Source: CAYNWT01 sp964450955
Lineage (GTDB): Bacteria; Planctomycetota; Planctomycetia; Planctomycetales; Planctomycetaceae
DNA: 64,000 bases
Reading direction: 5' to 3'
Assembly (NCBI GenBank): GCA_964450955.1
Contig: CAYVFI010000023.1
Span: 51,381 to 115,380, forward strand
The position numbers and the translations under genes were made by a program. Of this stretch, positions 1 through 8,987 are shown in pieces. The notes beneath the pieces are model-generated. The model was given only the letters and a program-made list of their open reading frames with translations. It was not told where the DNA came from and searched no databases. How positions within the stretch are numbered: position 1 is the first letter of the stretch; every line of letters starts with the position of its first letter.

Positions 1-1188
1 ATTGACCTTCCGGACGTCGACGAAGAGAAGGTGCTCACCGGTCTGGCTCAGCATGAGTTGCTGCCAGTCGAATGGAGCGGTGACATTGAAGTTGTCCGCA
101 CCTCGGGTGAAACCGGTCAGGGTCTGGACGAACTGCTGGAAACATTGTTGCTGACCGCAGAGCTGCACGAGTTCAAGGCGAACGCCGAACGAGAAGCGGT
201 TGGTGTTTGCCTGGAAGGCTACCGAGACCAGGGGCTTGGTGTTGTCGCGTGGTTCATCGTTCAGAAAGGAACGCTGCGAGTTGGCGACACAGTCTTATGT
301 GGTCCATCGACCGGTCGTATTCGAGCGATGTATGACGATGTCGGCAGCCCGGTGATGGAAGCTCCGCCTTCGATGCCCGTCAGAATTACGGGGCTCGATA
401 TCATGCCGGGGGCCGGCGATCACTTCTTCGTGATGAAGGATATCGAAGAAGCTCGTGAAGTTGCTCAACAACGTGAACAGGCCGGCCGTGCTGCTCACCT
501 TGCTGAAACATCTGGCAAGCCGCGGACGATTACCGACATCATCGAAGCTGCCCAGGGAAGTGGTTCTGTTCAGGAACTGCCTCTGATCATCAAGACAGAT
601 ATGCCTGGTTCACTGCAGGCACTCAAGGGTGAGATCGGTAGCTTTGAACACGACGAAGTCCGCGTTCGAATCATCCACAGCGGTGTGGGCGGTGTAAACG
701 AAAGCGATGTTTCATTGGCGGCCGCGTCAGGTGCGGTCATCATCGCCTTCCATGTTGTGGCCGAAGAAAAGGCCAGAGCAGCCGCTGACGAACAAGGCGT
801 GGAAATTAAGAAGTACAACATCATCTACGAGATCACTGATCACATCAGGAACGCTCTGGAAGGCATGTTGAAACCGGAACTCCAACGAGTCACGACCGGG
901 CGAGCGTTGGTTCTGCAAACGTTCTCGATTAGTCGATACGGAGTGATTGCCGGTTGCCGAATCCTGAACGGAACCATTGGACGCGACAACAGAATCCAGG
1001 TTGTTCGCGATCAAAAAATCCTCAACGAATACAAGATTGCCTCACTGAAACGCGAGAAAGACGACGCGAAGGAAGTCCGCGAGGGCATGGAATGCGGTAT
1101 CCGTCTGGACGGTTTCAATGACATCAAAGAAGGCGATTTGTTCGAGGCCTATCGCGTGGACGAAATCCAACGAACGCTGGATGACTAA
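1..1188 (+). CDS. infB: Translation initiation factor IF-2, C-terminal part (gene starts before the window)
   Basis: IF-2 is the GTPase that brings initiator tRNA to the small ribosomal subunit. The reading frame is open from base 1, and the first codons (Ile-Asp) are the tail of the NKxD guanine-specificity motif, so the N-terminal region and most of the G domain lie off the left edge. Visible parts are the end of the G domain with a TSGETGQGLDEL G5-type region, the beta-barrel domain II (GVCLEGYRDQGLGVVAWF), domain III around residues 180-270, and the C-terminal fMet-tRNA-binding domain (TGRALVLQTFSISRYGVIAG, ending EGDLFEAYRVDEI). rbfA follows 65 bp downstream, the usual infB-rbfA order. 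Confidence 0.97.
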   Translation: MDLPDVDEEKVLTGLAQHELLPVEWSGDIEVVRTSGETGQGLDELLETLLLTAELHEFKANAEREAVGVCLEGYRDQGLGVVAWFIVQKGTLRVGDTVLCGPSTGRIRAMYDDVGSPVMEAPPSMPVRITGLDIMPGAGDHFFVMKDIEEAREVAQQREQAGRAAHLAETSGKPRTITDIIEAAQGSGSVQELPLIIKTDMPGSLQALKGEIGSFEHDEVRVRIIHSGVGGVNESDVSLAAASGAVIIAFHVVAEEKARAAADEQGVEIKKYNIIYEITDHIRNALEGMLKPELQRVTTGRALVLQTFSISRYGVIAGCRILNGTIGRDNRIQVVRDQKILNEYKIASLKREKDDAKEVREGMECGIRLDGFNDIKEGDLFEAYRVDEIQRTLDD

Positions 1189-1253
1189 GGCTGCCGTGGT
1201 CGGAGCAATGGATTTTTCGGTCCTGCAACTCCGCTCAGGCAGAAAGAACCTCG

Positions 1254-1700
1254 ATGAACTCAAGACGTACTGCGAGAGTCGCCTCCGTCATTCGTGAAGT
1301 GGTCAGTAATTCGATTCTGTTCGAGTTGCGGGACCCCAGGATCGCGAACGTCACGGTGACACGTGTCGAGGTAAGCGGTGACATTCAGCATGCAAGGGTG
1401 TTCGTTTCCGTGATGGGTGACGAGCGGGCTCAGACGCTGTGCATGCACGGCCTGGAATCATCCGCGGGCTTCCTACAGTCGAAGCTCGCTGACCGAGTGA
1501 AGACCCGATATACTCCGCAGCTTCGATTTGTGCTGGACGACGGGATAAAGAAGAGTTTTGAGGTGAGCAGGATAATCAAAGAAGTCCTGCCTTCTCACTC
1601 AGAGGGGACTCTGGCAGATGCTGAAGCGGAAGCTGCAGCCGCGGCCGAAGTTGCTTCGGACGACTCCGCTCCGTCGCAGATCGAAGAAGATTCAGACTAA
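1254..1700 (+). CDS. rbfA: Ribosome-binding factor A
   Basis: RbfA is a small KH-fold protein that binds the 30S subunit and helps mature the 5' end of 16S rRNA, which is important at low temperature. The 148-residue length and the family pattern fit: N-terminal RVASVIREVVSNSI, RDPRIANVTVTRVEVSGD, then HARVFVSVMGD and the TPQLRFVLDDGIKKS stretch. The last 35 residues form an acidic, Ala/Glu-rich tail (EAEAAAAAEVASDD) beyond the usual core. The ATG is preceded by an AGAAAG-like stretch. Its place after infB supports the call. Confidence 0.95.
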   Translation: MNSRRTARVASVIREVVSNSILFELRDPRIANVTVTRVEVSGDIQHARVFVSVMGDERAQTLCMHGLESSAGFLQSKLADRVKTRYTPQLRFVLDDGIKKSFEVSRIIKEVLPSHSEGTLADAEAEAAAAAEVASDDSAPSQIEEDSD

Positions 1701-1734
1701 GCTTTCTTGACAACAAACGTCTCCATCAGATCGC

Positions 1735-1758
1735 GCCGAACCTCGAATACGGTTCGGC
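1735..1758 (+). promoter_or_regulatory. Perfect 8-bp hairpin directly before the next start codon
   Basis: GCCGAACC, an 8-nt loop and GGTTCGGC form a perfect stem that ends three bases before the ATG at 1762. No U-run follows, so it is not a standard terminator. If transcribed, it would cover the ribosome-binding region of the next gene. Either initiation is structured, or the true start is the ATG at 1783 (residue 8). Confidence 0.4.
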
Positions 1759-1761
1759 AAA

Positions 1762-2793
1762 ATGAACAACACAGGCAAAGCAATGGCGAAGGCGATCAAG
1801 GCCAGCGATAAACAGGCCGTCTGGCGAAAAGTCGCGACCGCTCTGAAGAAACGGTACAAGGATACGCTACCCAAGACTTCAGAGCCGGTTCTCGAGACTC
1901 TTCTGTACGCAGCGTGTCTTGAGAACACGACGTACGAGGTAGCCACCAAGACCTACGATTCGCTGATCGCCTCGTTCTTTGATCTAAACGAAATTCGCGT
2001 TAGTTCAATCACGGAACTCAGCAAAGCGATGGGCGATACCAATCAGCCCGAGCACCGCGCACTTTGGGTTCGATCGACTTTGCAGTATGTCTTCGAATCG
2101 AACTACGAATATCAGTTCGAAAAGATACGTCGTAAGACTTTCGAACTCGCCAGCCGGCACTTGGGCCGAATCACCAACGCCACGTCGTTCATGCAGTTGC
2201 ACACACTGCAGCAAACAATGAGCGCCTTTGTGACGCCGATGGATGACAAGATGACGGCTGCCGCCATCTGGCTGGGCTTCGTCACGCCGGGGAGTTCCAA
2301 CGAGGAAGCTGCTGAGCAGATGAAGTCTGCCGTCAAGAAAGCGGACGCTGCGATGATGTGTCATCAACTTCGGTTGTTGGCGAACGATCCGAAGCTGCAA
2401 GTGGCGTTTGAAGAAGCTGCTGAAGCCGACGTTGAGTCAGCAGAAGCCTACGATTTGATGGCTGCACCGAAGCGGCTGGACGCGTTGTTCAAGTCGCCGC
2501 CACGCCGGAAGCCAAAGCCTAAACCGGTTCCAAAGAAGAAGGCTGTCGCGAAGCAGGGGCCGGCTAAGAAAGCGAAGAAACCCACAAAAGCAGCAGCCAC
2601 CAAGACGAAGAAAAAAGCTGCAGCTAAGAAAGTTGTGAAGAAGAAGCCGGCCAAGAAGAAGGCCCCGGTAAAGAAAAAAGCTGCGGCCAGCAAGGCCACG
2701 AAAAAGAAGACCACAAAAAAGAAGGTCGTCAAGAAGGCCGCTGCTCGCAAGACGGCCACCAAGAAGAAGGCCGCAAAGAAGAAAAAGCGATAG
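1762..2793 (+). CDS. HhH-GPD-like (endonuclease III-type) degenerate domain fused to a histone H1-like Lys/Ala-rich tail
   Basis: The protein has 343 residues in two parts. Residues about 15-225 are helical and resemble the endonuclease III/HhH-GPD glycosylase fold: PVLETLLYAACLENTTYEVA is like the segment after Nth's N-terminus, and TPMDDKMTAAAIWLGFVTP occupies the place of the PVDTHVxRV-LGL segment. The Gly-rich helix-hairpin-helix motif, the catalytic Lys and the C-terminal Fe-S cysteines are not visible. Residues about 245-343 are almost only Lys, Ala, Pro and Thr (KKAAAKK-type repeats), like bacterial histone H1-like proteins, and should bind DNA non-specifically. I infer a DNA-binding, probably non-catalytic protein. 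The domain assignment is by eye. The start could be 1762 or 1783. Confidence 0.6.
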   Translation: MNNTGKAMAKAIKASDKQAVWRKVATALKKRYKDTLPKTSEPVLETLLYAACLENTTYEVATKTYDSLIASFFDLNEIRVSSITELSKAMGDTNQPEHRALWVRSTLQYVFESNYEYQFEKIRRKTFELASRHLGRITNATSFMQLHTLQQTMSAFVTPMDDKMTAAAIWLGFVTPGSSNEEAAEQMKSAVKKADAAMMCHQLRLLANDPKLQVAFEEAAEADVESAEAYDLMAAPKRLDALFKSPPRRKPKPKPVPKKKAVAKQGPAKKAKKPTKAAATKTKKKAAAKKVVKKKPAKKKAPVKKKAAASKATKKKTTKKKVVKKAAARKTATKKKAAKKKKR

Positions 2794-2901
2794 TCTGTCG
2801 CGGCTAAGGGTCTTTGTTTGTGGGGGGAGTGCGTCCTAGAATAAGGAGCACGTTATTGAGCCATCGGGGTTTGTCCCCGTAGCCCCTGCAGAGGATTCCA
2901 G

Positions 2902-5190
2902 ATGCTGTCACTGATCGCGCGTCTTTGTGTTGCGTTCGCCGCGTTTGTCGGTGCCCAGGATAAACCGCAGGAAGACGGTGTTCTTCCGCGACAACCGGGC
3001 GACGACGTGGTTAAAAAGCTGGATAAGCCGCTACCGGACAAGACCAGGGATCGAATCGAAGCTCAAAGCTGGTTCATGGCTGCCAAAGTGGAACAGCGTG
3101 AAGGGCGGCCCGCCAAGGCTTACGAAGCACTTGAAAAGGCCCTCGAACTCGACCCCAGCGCTGTTGCGATTTACCGCGAGATGATTCCGCTTGCCTTTGG
3201 TTTGCGGAAGACTGAAGAAGCGGCACGGCTGGCGGCTCGAGCCGTTGAGCTGGATCCGGATGATTACGAGATCCTACAACAGCTATCCATGCTGTCTGCC
3301 GGTTCTGGTCGCATGGGCGATGCGATTCGATATACCGAACGCGCGCTGAAATCAGAACGTCTGGACAAGTTCTCTGCCGGGGCCGTCGTCCTGAACGGTA
3401 ACTTGCTTCGTCTGGCCTACCAGGCCGGCCAACTTGATAAGGCGGCCTCAGCGTGTGATGTTCTCTTCGACGCACTGAAGGACCCGCAAAAGTACAAGCT
3501 TGAAGCCAGAGCCCAACGCGAGTTGGCTCAGCAAACTGAACTCATCGGTGGTGTGTACGCCGCTGCTGGTAAATCGGACAAGGCAATCGCCGTGTTCGAA
3601 GAACAGGCCCGCGTCCGTGGAGGTCGCCCCGGGTCTCACAACTACAGCTTGGCGCGTTTGTATTTCGTTAAACGCGATCCTAAGAACGCCGAAAAGCAGC
3701 TGCTTGAGTACTTTAAAACAAAGCCGCGCGAGATGGCGGCGTTTCAGATGTATTCGCAGATTCTCGTTGGAACAGATCGCAAAGACGAACTGCTGGGTAA
3801 CATCGAAAAGTTTGCCGCTGCGGACAAACGCAATGCCGGCCTGCAGTATTTCCTTGCCGATCTCTACGTCGAAGCTGAACGGCTGGATGATGCTGAAGCT
3901 GTCATTAAGAAAACAATGAGAAGCTCCGGCAACCCCGCGGGTTACCTTGGTCTTGCTGAAATCTATCGACAGCAAAAGAAACCAAAGCAGCTGCTCAAAG
4001 CGCTTGTGAACGCCCAGCGAGGTGGTATCGATACGTCGCCGCTGATTGGACGGATCGCATCAGACGTCGAAACAGCCGAAGCGCTTTTGGCTGATGGAAA
4101 GCAGATGCTGGAAGACGATCCTGAATCGATGGACTACCGGACCAACTATTTGTTGGGCCGGATCGCCTCTGGAGCGAACAAGACAGACGAATCAATCACG
4201 TTCCTTAGAACCGCGCTGCAGCTCGGCACCGCCGAACAGGTTCCACTTGTCAGTCTGGACCTGGGGACTCAGTTGCTCTTCAGCGATCAATACGAAGAGG
4301 CAACCTCTGTCTTCGAAAACGCTTTGAAGAACCCCGACAACAGCCAGCAGGGTCGGCAAAGAACTGTGTTCCTGCTTTATCGTTTGGCTCAGGCTTATGA
4401 GTTTGCTGACAACACAGAGTCCGCAATCAAGGTGCTCAAGAAGGCGCAGGCTATGCCTGAAGGCGACATCCCACTGCTGCACTATCAGGAAGGTTGGACC
4501 TACTTTCACGCTCAGCAAACGGACAAGGCCGAAGAAAAGCTGCAGATGGTTCTGGAAAACTATACCGGTGACCCTGACACCACGATGCGCACCCGTGTGC
4601 TGCTGGCCAGTGTTCATTCACAACAACGAGACTTTCCAACGGCCATTGATGAGTTTGAATCAATCATTCGAGACTACGCCGGGGACAAGGCGACAGTCCG
4701 GTCGGCTCGGATGAGTTTGTCGAGTCTGTACATCTCGAAAGGCGATCAGGACAAAGCAGAATCGATTCTCGAAGACGTCCTTAAAGAAGATCCGGAAGAT
4801 CCGGGTGTCAACAACGACCTCGGATATCTGTACGCCGACCGCGGCAAGAAGCTGGAACAAGCCGAAGCGATGATTCGGAAAGCCGTTAAGTCAGCACCTG
4901 AAAACGCGGCGTACCTGGATAGCCTCGGCTGGGTCTTGTTCCGGCGTGAGAAGTACAGAGAAGCTATTGAGTGGCTTGAGAAAGCTATCAAGCTACCCGG
5001 CGGTGAAGACTCAACCATTGTCGAACACCTTGGTGACAACTTCGAACGGCTCGGCGAGAAGGACGAAGCTCTCAAGAACTGGAAGCGCGCTTTGAAGATT
5101 GAGACTGACTCTCCCTATCCTGACGAAACTGTGGTGAACCGACTTACGAAGAAGGTTGAAACCGGCAAGTCAGAACCAACCGACAAGTAG
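2902..5190 (+). CDS. Secreted tetratricopeptide-repeat protein
   Basis: The 762-residue protein begins with a short signal peptide (MLSLIARLCVAFAAFVGAQ). The rest is almost entirely TPR-type helical repeats from about residue 45 to 740, with typical signatures such as AYEALEKALELDPSAVAIY, NNDLGYLYADRG and AYLDSLGWVLFRREKYREAI. TPR arrays are protein-protein scaffolds, so a periplasmic assembly or secretion role is likely, but no partner is visible. The upstream region 2794-2901 carries the only space for a promoter. ruvB follows 29 bp downstream, so the two may be co-transcribed. Confidence 0.85.
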   Translation: MLSLIARLCVAFAAFVGAQDKPQEDGVLPRQPGDDVVKKLDKPLPDKTRDRIEAQSWFMAAKVEQREGRPAKAYEALEKALELDPSAVAIYREMIPLAFGLRKTEEAARLAARAVELDPDDYEILQQLSMLSAGSGRMGDAIRYTERALKSERLDKFSAGAVVLNGNLLRLAYQAGQLDKAASACDVLFDALKDPQKYKLEARAQRELAQQTELIGGVYAAAGKSDKAIAVFEEQARVRGGRPGSHNYSLARLYFVKRDPKNAEKQLLEYFKTKPREMAAFQMYSQILVGTDRKDELLGNIEKFAAADKRNAGLQYFLADLYVEAERLDDAEAVIKKTMRSSGNPAGYLGLAEIYRQQKKPKQLLKALVNAQRGGIDTSPLIGRIASDVETAEALLADGKQMLEDDPESMDYRTNYLLGRIASGANKTDESITFLRTALQLGTAEQVPLVSLDLGTQLLFSDQYEEATSVFENALKNPDNSQQGRQRTVFLLYRLAQAYEFADNTESAIKVLKKAQAMPEGDIPLLHYQEGWTYFHAQQTDKAEEKLQMVLENYTGDPDTTMRTRVLLASVHSQQRDFPTAIDEFESIIRDYAGDKATVRSARMSLSSLYISKGDQDKAESILEDVLKEDPEDPGVNNDLGYLYADRGKKLEQAEAMIRKAVKSAPENAAYLDSLGWVLFRREKYREAIEWLEKAIKLPGGEDSTIVEHLGDNFERLGEKDEALKNWKRALKIETDSPYPDETVVNRLTKKVETGKSEPTDK

Positions 5191-5219
5191 GTCGCAGACT
5201 GCAAGGATGGCAACAGGTC

Positions 5220-6296
5220 ATGGCCAGAGACCCGGTTTACCGGCACGACGATGATGATGACGACGAGCCGCCGGAAGCCGGTTCTGGCAACGCATCTTTT
5301 TCGCCCGACGATTCGCGATACGACGACGAACTCCGCCCGCAGCGGCTGGTCGATGTCGTTGGTCAGCGTGATGTGGTGAAACGGATTGGCATTATGTTGA
5401 CCGCTGCGAAGAAGCGAGGTGAACCGCTGGGGCATCTGTTGTTGGACGGTCCGCCAGGTCTGGGCAAGACAACCCTCGCCACCGTAATTCCGCGTGAGTT
5501 GGGAACCGACTACCAAATTACCGCTGGTCCATCACTTAGTGCACCGAAGGACTTACTACCTTACCTTACCAACGCGGGTGAAGGGTCGATTCTGTTCATC
5601 GACGAAATTCATCGCATGCCGGCGGCCGTGGAAGAGTTTATCTACCCGGCCATGGAAGACTTCCGAGTCGATATCACGCTGGGTGACGGATTAAACGCGC
5701 GCACGATCAACATGAAGCTGCAGCCGTTCACAGTTATCGGTGCAACGACGCGCAGTGGGATGCTGACGGCACCGTTGCGTGATCGGTTTGTGAACCGCGA
5801 ACATCTGGACTTCTACACGGACGACGATATCAAGATCATCGTCGAACGAAACGCGATGAAGCTGCGCACGGAAATTGATCCGAAGGCGGCTCGCGAGATC
5901 GCAATTCGCAGCCGAGGTACTCCGCGAAAAGCCAACAACTGGCTGCGTTGGACCCGTGACTACGCGGACGCGGAAGCCAATGGAAAAATTACTCTCGAAG
6001 TCGCAATGGCGGCTCTTGAAATGAAGGGGGTCGATGAACTCGGTTTGGAAGAACAGGACCGCAACTACATCCGCACCATCATTGATGTGTTCAGTGGTGG
6101 CCCGGCCGGTGTTCAGGCGATCGCACACACCATCAACATCCCTTCGGATACGCTGGAAGACGAAGTCGAACCGTTTCTTCTTCGCAAAGGTTTGGTGCAA
6201 CGCAGTCCACGCGGCCGAGTCGTCACGAACGCTGGCTACAAGCATCTCAAACTCAACCCGCCCGCATCAGACGATCGCCTGGGAAGGCTGTTTTAA
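5220..6296 (+). CDS. ruvB: Holliday junction branch-migration ATPase RuvB
   Basis: RuvB is the hexameric AAA+ motor that, with RuvA, drives branch migration of Holliday junctions. The protein has 358 residues. Walker A is GPPGLGKTT at residues 77-85, Walker B is LFIDEIHR, sensor 1 is GATTRSG, and the arginine-finger region is PLRDRF. The C-terminal winged-helix domain (GVQAIAHTINIPSDTLEDEVEPF) is complete. The N-terminus carries an unusual Asp run (residues 10-16). ruvA and ruvC are not adjacent, in contrast to many bacteria. Confidence 0.96.
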   Translation: MARDPVYRHDDDDDDEPPEAGSGNASFSPDDSRYDDELRPQRLVDVVGQRDVVKRIGIMLTAAKKRGEPLGHLLLDGPPGLGKTTLATVIPRELGTDYQITAGPSLSAPKDLLPYLTNAGEGSILFIDEIHRMPAAVEEFIYPAMEDFRVDITLGDGLNARTINMKLQPFTVIGATTRSGMLTAPLRDRFVNREHLDFYTDDDIKIIVERNAMKLRTEIDPKAAREIAIRSRGTPRKANNWLRWTRDYADAEANGKITLEVAMAALEMKGVDELGLEEQDRNYIRTIIDVFSGGPAGVQAIAHTINIPSDTLEDEVEPFLLRKGLVQRSPRGRVVTNAGYKHLKLNPPASDDRLGRLF

Positions 6297-6483
6297 GCAG
6301 CAGACGGACCGCAATGCGGTTGGGTTTTATGACCGCATCGCTGGCTCTATCAGCGTTGAATTGCCGAGCGGACCAGTTGTGCTGGACTGAATTGCAAAGA
6401 CTCAAAATGCAGCGCAGGCTGTCAGCCCGCAAAGCCTCGGGTTCCGTTGTGCGGTCACTGATCCCACGATCCAAAAGCAACCC

Positions 6484-6520
6484 AAAAAAAAGGCTCACCA
6501 ACCTTGGTTGGTGAGCCTTT
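6484..6520. terminator. Bidirectional intrinsic terminator between ruvB and katG
   Basis: A perfect 12-bp stem, GGCTCACCAACC / GGTTGGTGAGCC (6492-6503 and 6506-6517) with a TT loop, is flanked by A8 on the left and T3 on the right. Read on the minus strand the A-run becomes U8, so it should strongly stop katG transcription. It can also stop ruvB readthrough. Confidence 0.88.
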
Positions 6521-6540
6521 GAAGTTGGCAGCTTAACTAC

Positions 6541-8733
6541 CTACGCCAGGTCGAAGCGATCCAGGTTCATAACTTTGTTCCAGGCGGCAACGAAGTCTCG
6601 AACAAACGCCGCTTGCGAATCAGCACAAGCGTAGGCTTCAGCAATCGCTCGCAGCTGAGAGTTAGAACCGAAGACGACATCGACGGCCGAAGCCATCCAT
6701 TTGACTTCGTCGGTGCCGTGAACCTTCGCTTCGTAGAAGTGGTCGCACTTGTCAGACTTATTCCACTTGAGGTTGTTGTCAAGCAGATTCAGGAAGAAGT
6801 CATTCGTCAGTGTTTCCGGACGATCAGTGAGGATACCAAGGCTCGGCGGGCCGATGTTTACACTAAGGGTCCGCAGTCCGCCGACGAGAACCGTCATTTC
6901 CGGTGCGGTGAGCGTCATCAGGGAAGCTCGATCGATCAGCAACTCTTCCGCCGGTCGATCATGGTCCGGTCGCAGGTAGTTGCGGAACCCATCCGAAGTC
7001 GGTTCGAGTACGGCGAACGATTCGACGTCCGTGTTTTCCTGAGTGGCATCGGTTCGTCCGGGTGCAAATGGAACAGTCACTTCGGTTCCGGCGTTCTTCG
7101 CAGCGCGTTCGATGCCCGCACATCCGCCAAGAACAATCAGGTCAGCCATCGAGACTGGTTTGCCGAAATCTGACTTAACCTTTTCAAGTACCGCCAGTAC
7201 TTTGGCCAGTTCTTCCGGCTGGTTGACTTCCCAGTCTTTCTGTGGAGCCAGGCGAATGCGGGCTCCGTTTGCCCCACCACGTCTGTCTGTGGCACGGAAG
7301 GTTGCGGCCGATGCCCAGGCTGTTGTCACCAATTGATTGATGGTCAGGCCGGAATCCAGAATCTTCGCTTTAAGATCTGCGATTTCTGAATCGCTGATCA
7401 ATTCGTGATCGACTGCCGGAACCGGATCCTGCCACAGTTGAGCTTCAGGAACCTCAGGACCGTGCAGGCACGAAACCGGACCCATGTCACGATGCGTTAG
7501 TTTGTACCAGGCCCTGGCGAACGCGTCCGCGAATTGATCCGGGTTTTCATAGAACCGCTTAGAGATCGCTTCGTATGCGGGATCCATTTTCAAAGCGATG
7601 TCGGTTGTAAACATCATCGGAGCATGGGTTTTTGACGGGTCGTGAGCGTCAGGCGTGGTGGCGACGGCGGTTCCATTTTCCTTTGGAGTCCACTGAGTCG
7701 CACCGGCGGGACTCTTCGTTTGTTCCCATTCGTAGTTGAACAGGTTCTCGAAGTAGTTGTTGTCCCATTTCGCAGGTTCTGTCGTCCAGGCTCCTTCCAG
7801 CCCACTTGTGATCGTGTCACCTGCGTTGCCGGTCCCGTGTTTGTTGATCCAGCCAAGTCCCTGATCTTCAAGGCTCGCGCCTTCCGGTTCTGGTCCCACG
7901 TACTGTTCAGGATCGGCTGCCCCGTGGGCTTTACCGAAGGTGTGACCGCCGGCGATGAGTGCGACAGTTTCTTCATCGTTCATGGCCATGCGGCCAAATG
8001 TCTCACGGATGTCATGAGCCGATTTGAGTGGATCTGGTGTCCCGTTTGGACCTTCCGGATTCACGTAAATCAAACCCATCTGAACCGCACCAAGTGGATT
8101 GGCGAGTTCGCGATCACCGCTGTAGCGTTCGTCGCCCAGCCATTCGCTTTCCGGTCCCCAGGAAATGTCGCCTTCCGGTTCCCAGACATCTTCGCGGCCA
8201 CCAGCAAAGCCCATGGTCTTGAAGCCCATCGACTCCAGGGCACAGTTGCCGGTCAGAATCATCAGGTCCGCCCACGACAATTTGCGGCCGTACTTTTGCT
8301 TGATCGGCCACAGCAATCGGCGAGCCTTGTCCAGGTTCGCATTATCTGGCCAGCTGTTAAGCGGAGCGAACCGCAACGTCCCTGATGTCGCACCGCCGCG
8401 ACCATCGGCGGTTCGATAAGTACCGGCACTGTGCCACGCCATGCGGATGAAGAACGGACCGTAGTGTCCGTAGTCCGCCGGCCACCAGTCCTGTGAATCA
8501 GTCATGAGGTCGTAGAGGTCTTGTTTGACCGCCGCCAGGTCCAGGCTCTTGAACTCTTCCACATAGTCGAAGTCAGCTTCCATCGGGCTGCAGGCTGCGG
8601 AGTTTTGGTGCAACATCTGCAGATTGAGCTGGTTCGGCCACCAGTCGCGATTCGACAAGCCGCCCGCTGCGGTGTTTCTGTGCAGCGGGTTCATCACCGG
8701 GCACTTGCTTATGTCCGCGTTTTGATCAGCCAT
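6541..8733 (-). CDS. katG: Catalase-peroxidase KatG
   Basis: This bifunctional heme enzyme removes hydrogen peroxide and oxidises peroxidase substrates. At 730 residues it has the normal two-domain KatG length. The distal active site is visible as Arg97, Trp100 and His101 in FIRMAWHSAGTYR. Tyr223 (MGLIYVNPEGP) and Met249 complete the Trp-Tyr-Met adduct characteristic of KatG. The proximal heme ligand is His264 in AGGHTFGKAHG. The start ATG has an AGAGGA element about 10 nt upstream. It is a single-gene unit, divergent from cobA-hemD. I saw no convincing PerR, Fur or OxyR box in the 254 bp between them. Confidence 0.97.
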   Translation of the reverse strand: MADQNADISKCPVMNPLHRNTAAGGLSNRDWWPNQLNLQMLHQNSAACSPMEADFDYVEEFKSLDLAAVKQDLYDLMTDSQDWWPADYGHYGPFFIRMAWHSAGTYRTADGRGGATSGTLRFAPLNSWPDNANLDKARRLLWPIKQKYGRKLSWADLMILTGNCALESMGFKTMGFAGGREDVWEPEGDISWGPESEWLGDERYSGDRELANPLGAVQMGLIYVNPEGPNGTPDPLKSAHDIRETFGRMAMNDEETVALIAGGHTFGKAHGAADPEQYVGPEPEGASLEDQGLGWINKHGTGNAGDTITSGLEGAWTTEPAKWDNNYFENLFNYEWEQTKSPAGATQWTPKENGTAVATTPDAHDPSKTHAPMMFTTDIALKMDPAYEAISKRFYENPDQFADAFARAWYKLTHRDMGPVSCLHGPEVPEAQLWQDPVPAVDHELISDSEIADLKAKILDSGLTINQLVTTAWASAATFRATDRRGGANGARIRLAPQKDWEVNQPEELAKVLAVLEKVKSDFGKPVSMADLIVLGGCAGIERAAKNAGTEVTVPFAPGRTDATQENTDVESFAVLEPTSDGFRNYLRPDHDRPAEELLIDRASLMTLTAPEMTVLVGGLRTLSVNIGPPSLGILTDRPETLTNDFFLNLLDNNLKWNKSDKCDHFYEAKVHGTDEVKWMASAVDVVFGSNSQLRAIAEAYACADSQAAFVRDFVAAWNKVMNLDRFDLA

Positions 8734-8987
8734 TGATTCGATGTCCTCTTTCCTGATGGTAAATCTTTCAGACGCCGCGCAACCCTTGCGCCGTCGATGT
8801 TTGGTTGCGTATTCTTTGGTCCAACGGCGTATGCGTCAAATGCACGGACCGTATACATGGAATGCAGTGTGTGCATGAGCAGAAAAGGCGACTAAAACAG
8901 TGCCGAGTGTGTTCTCGCCCGGAAGAAGCACTCCGATACTTCCACAGAGTCCTTCCCGCTGTGACTGCAATCGTTGATAATAAAGGT

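Noticed and set aside
2448..2762. Minus-strand ORF rich in Phe and Ala (104 residues)
   Set aside because: It is the antisense shadow of the Lys/Ala codon repeats of the H1-like tail.
7642..8385. Long plus-strand ORF (247 residues) antisense to katG
   Set aside because: It lies fully within katG, has no family character, and reflects the GC-rich third positions of that gene.
8805..8987. N-terminal extension of cobA-hemD
   Set aside because: The 61 extra residues are Cys/Arg-rich and unrelated, and the ATG at 8988 fits the SUMT start and has an SD.
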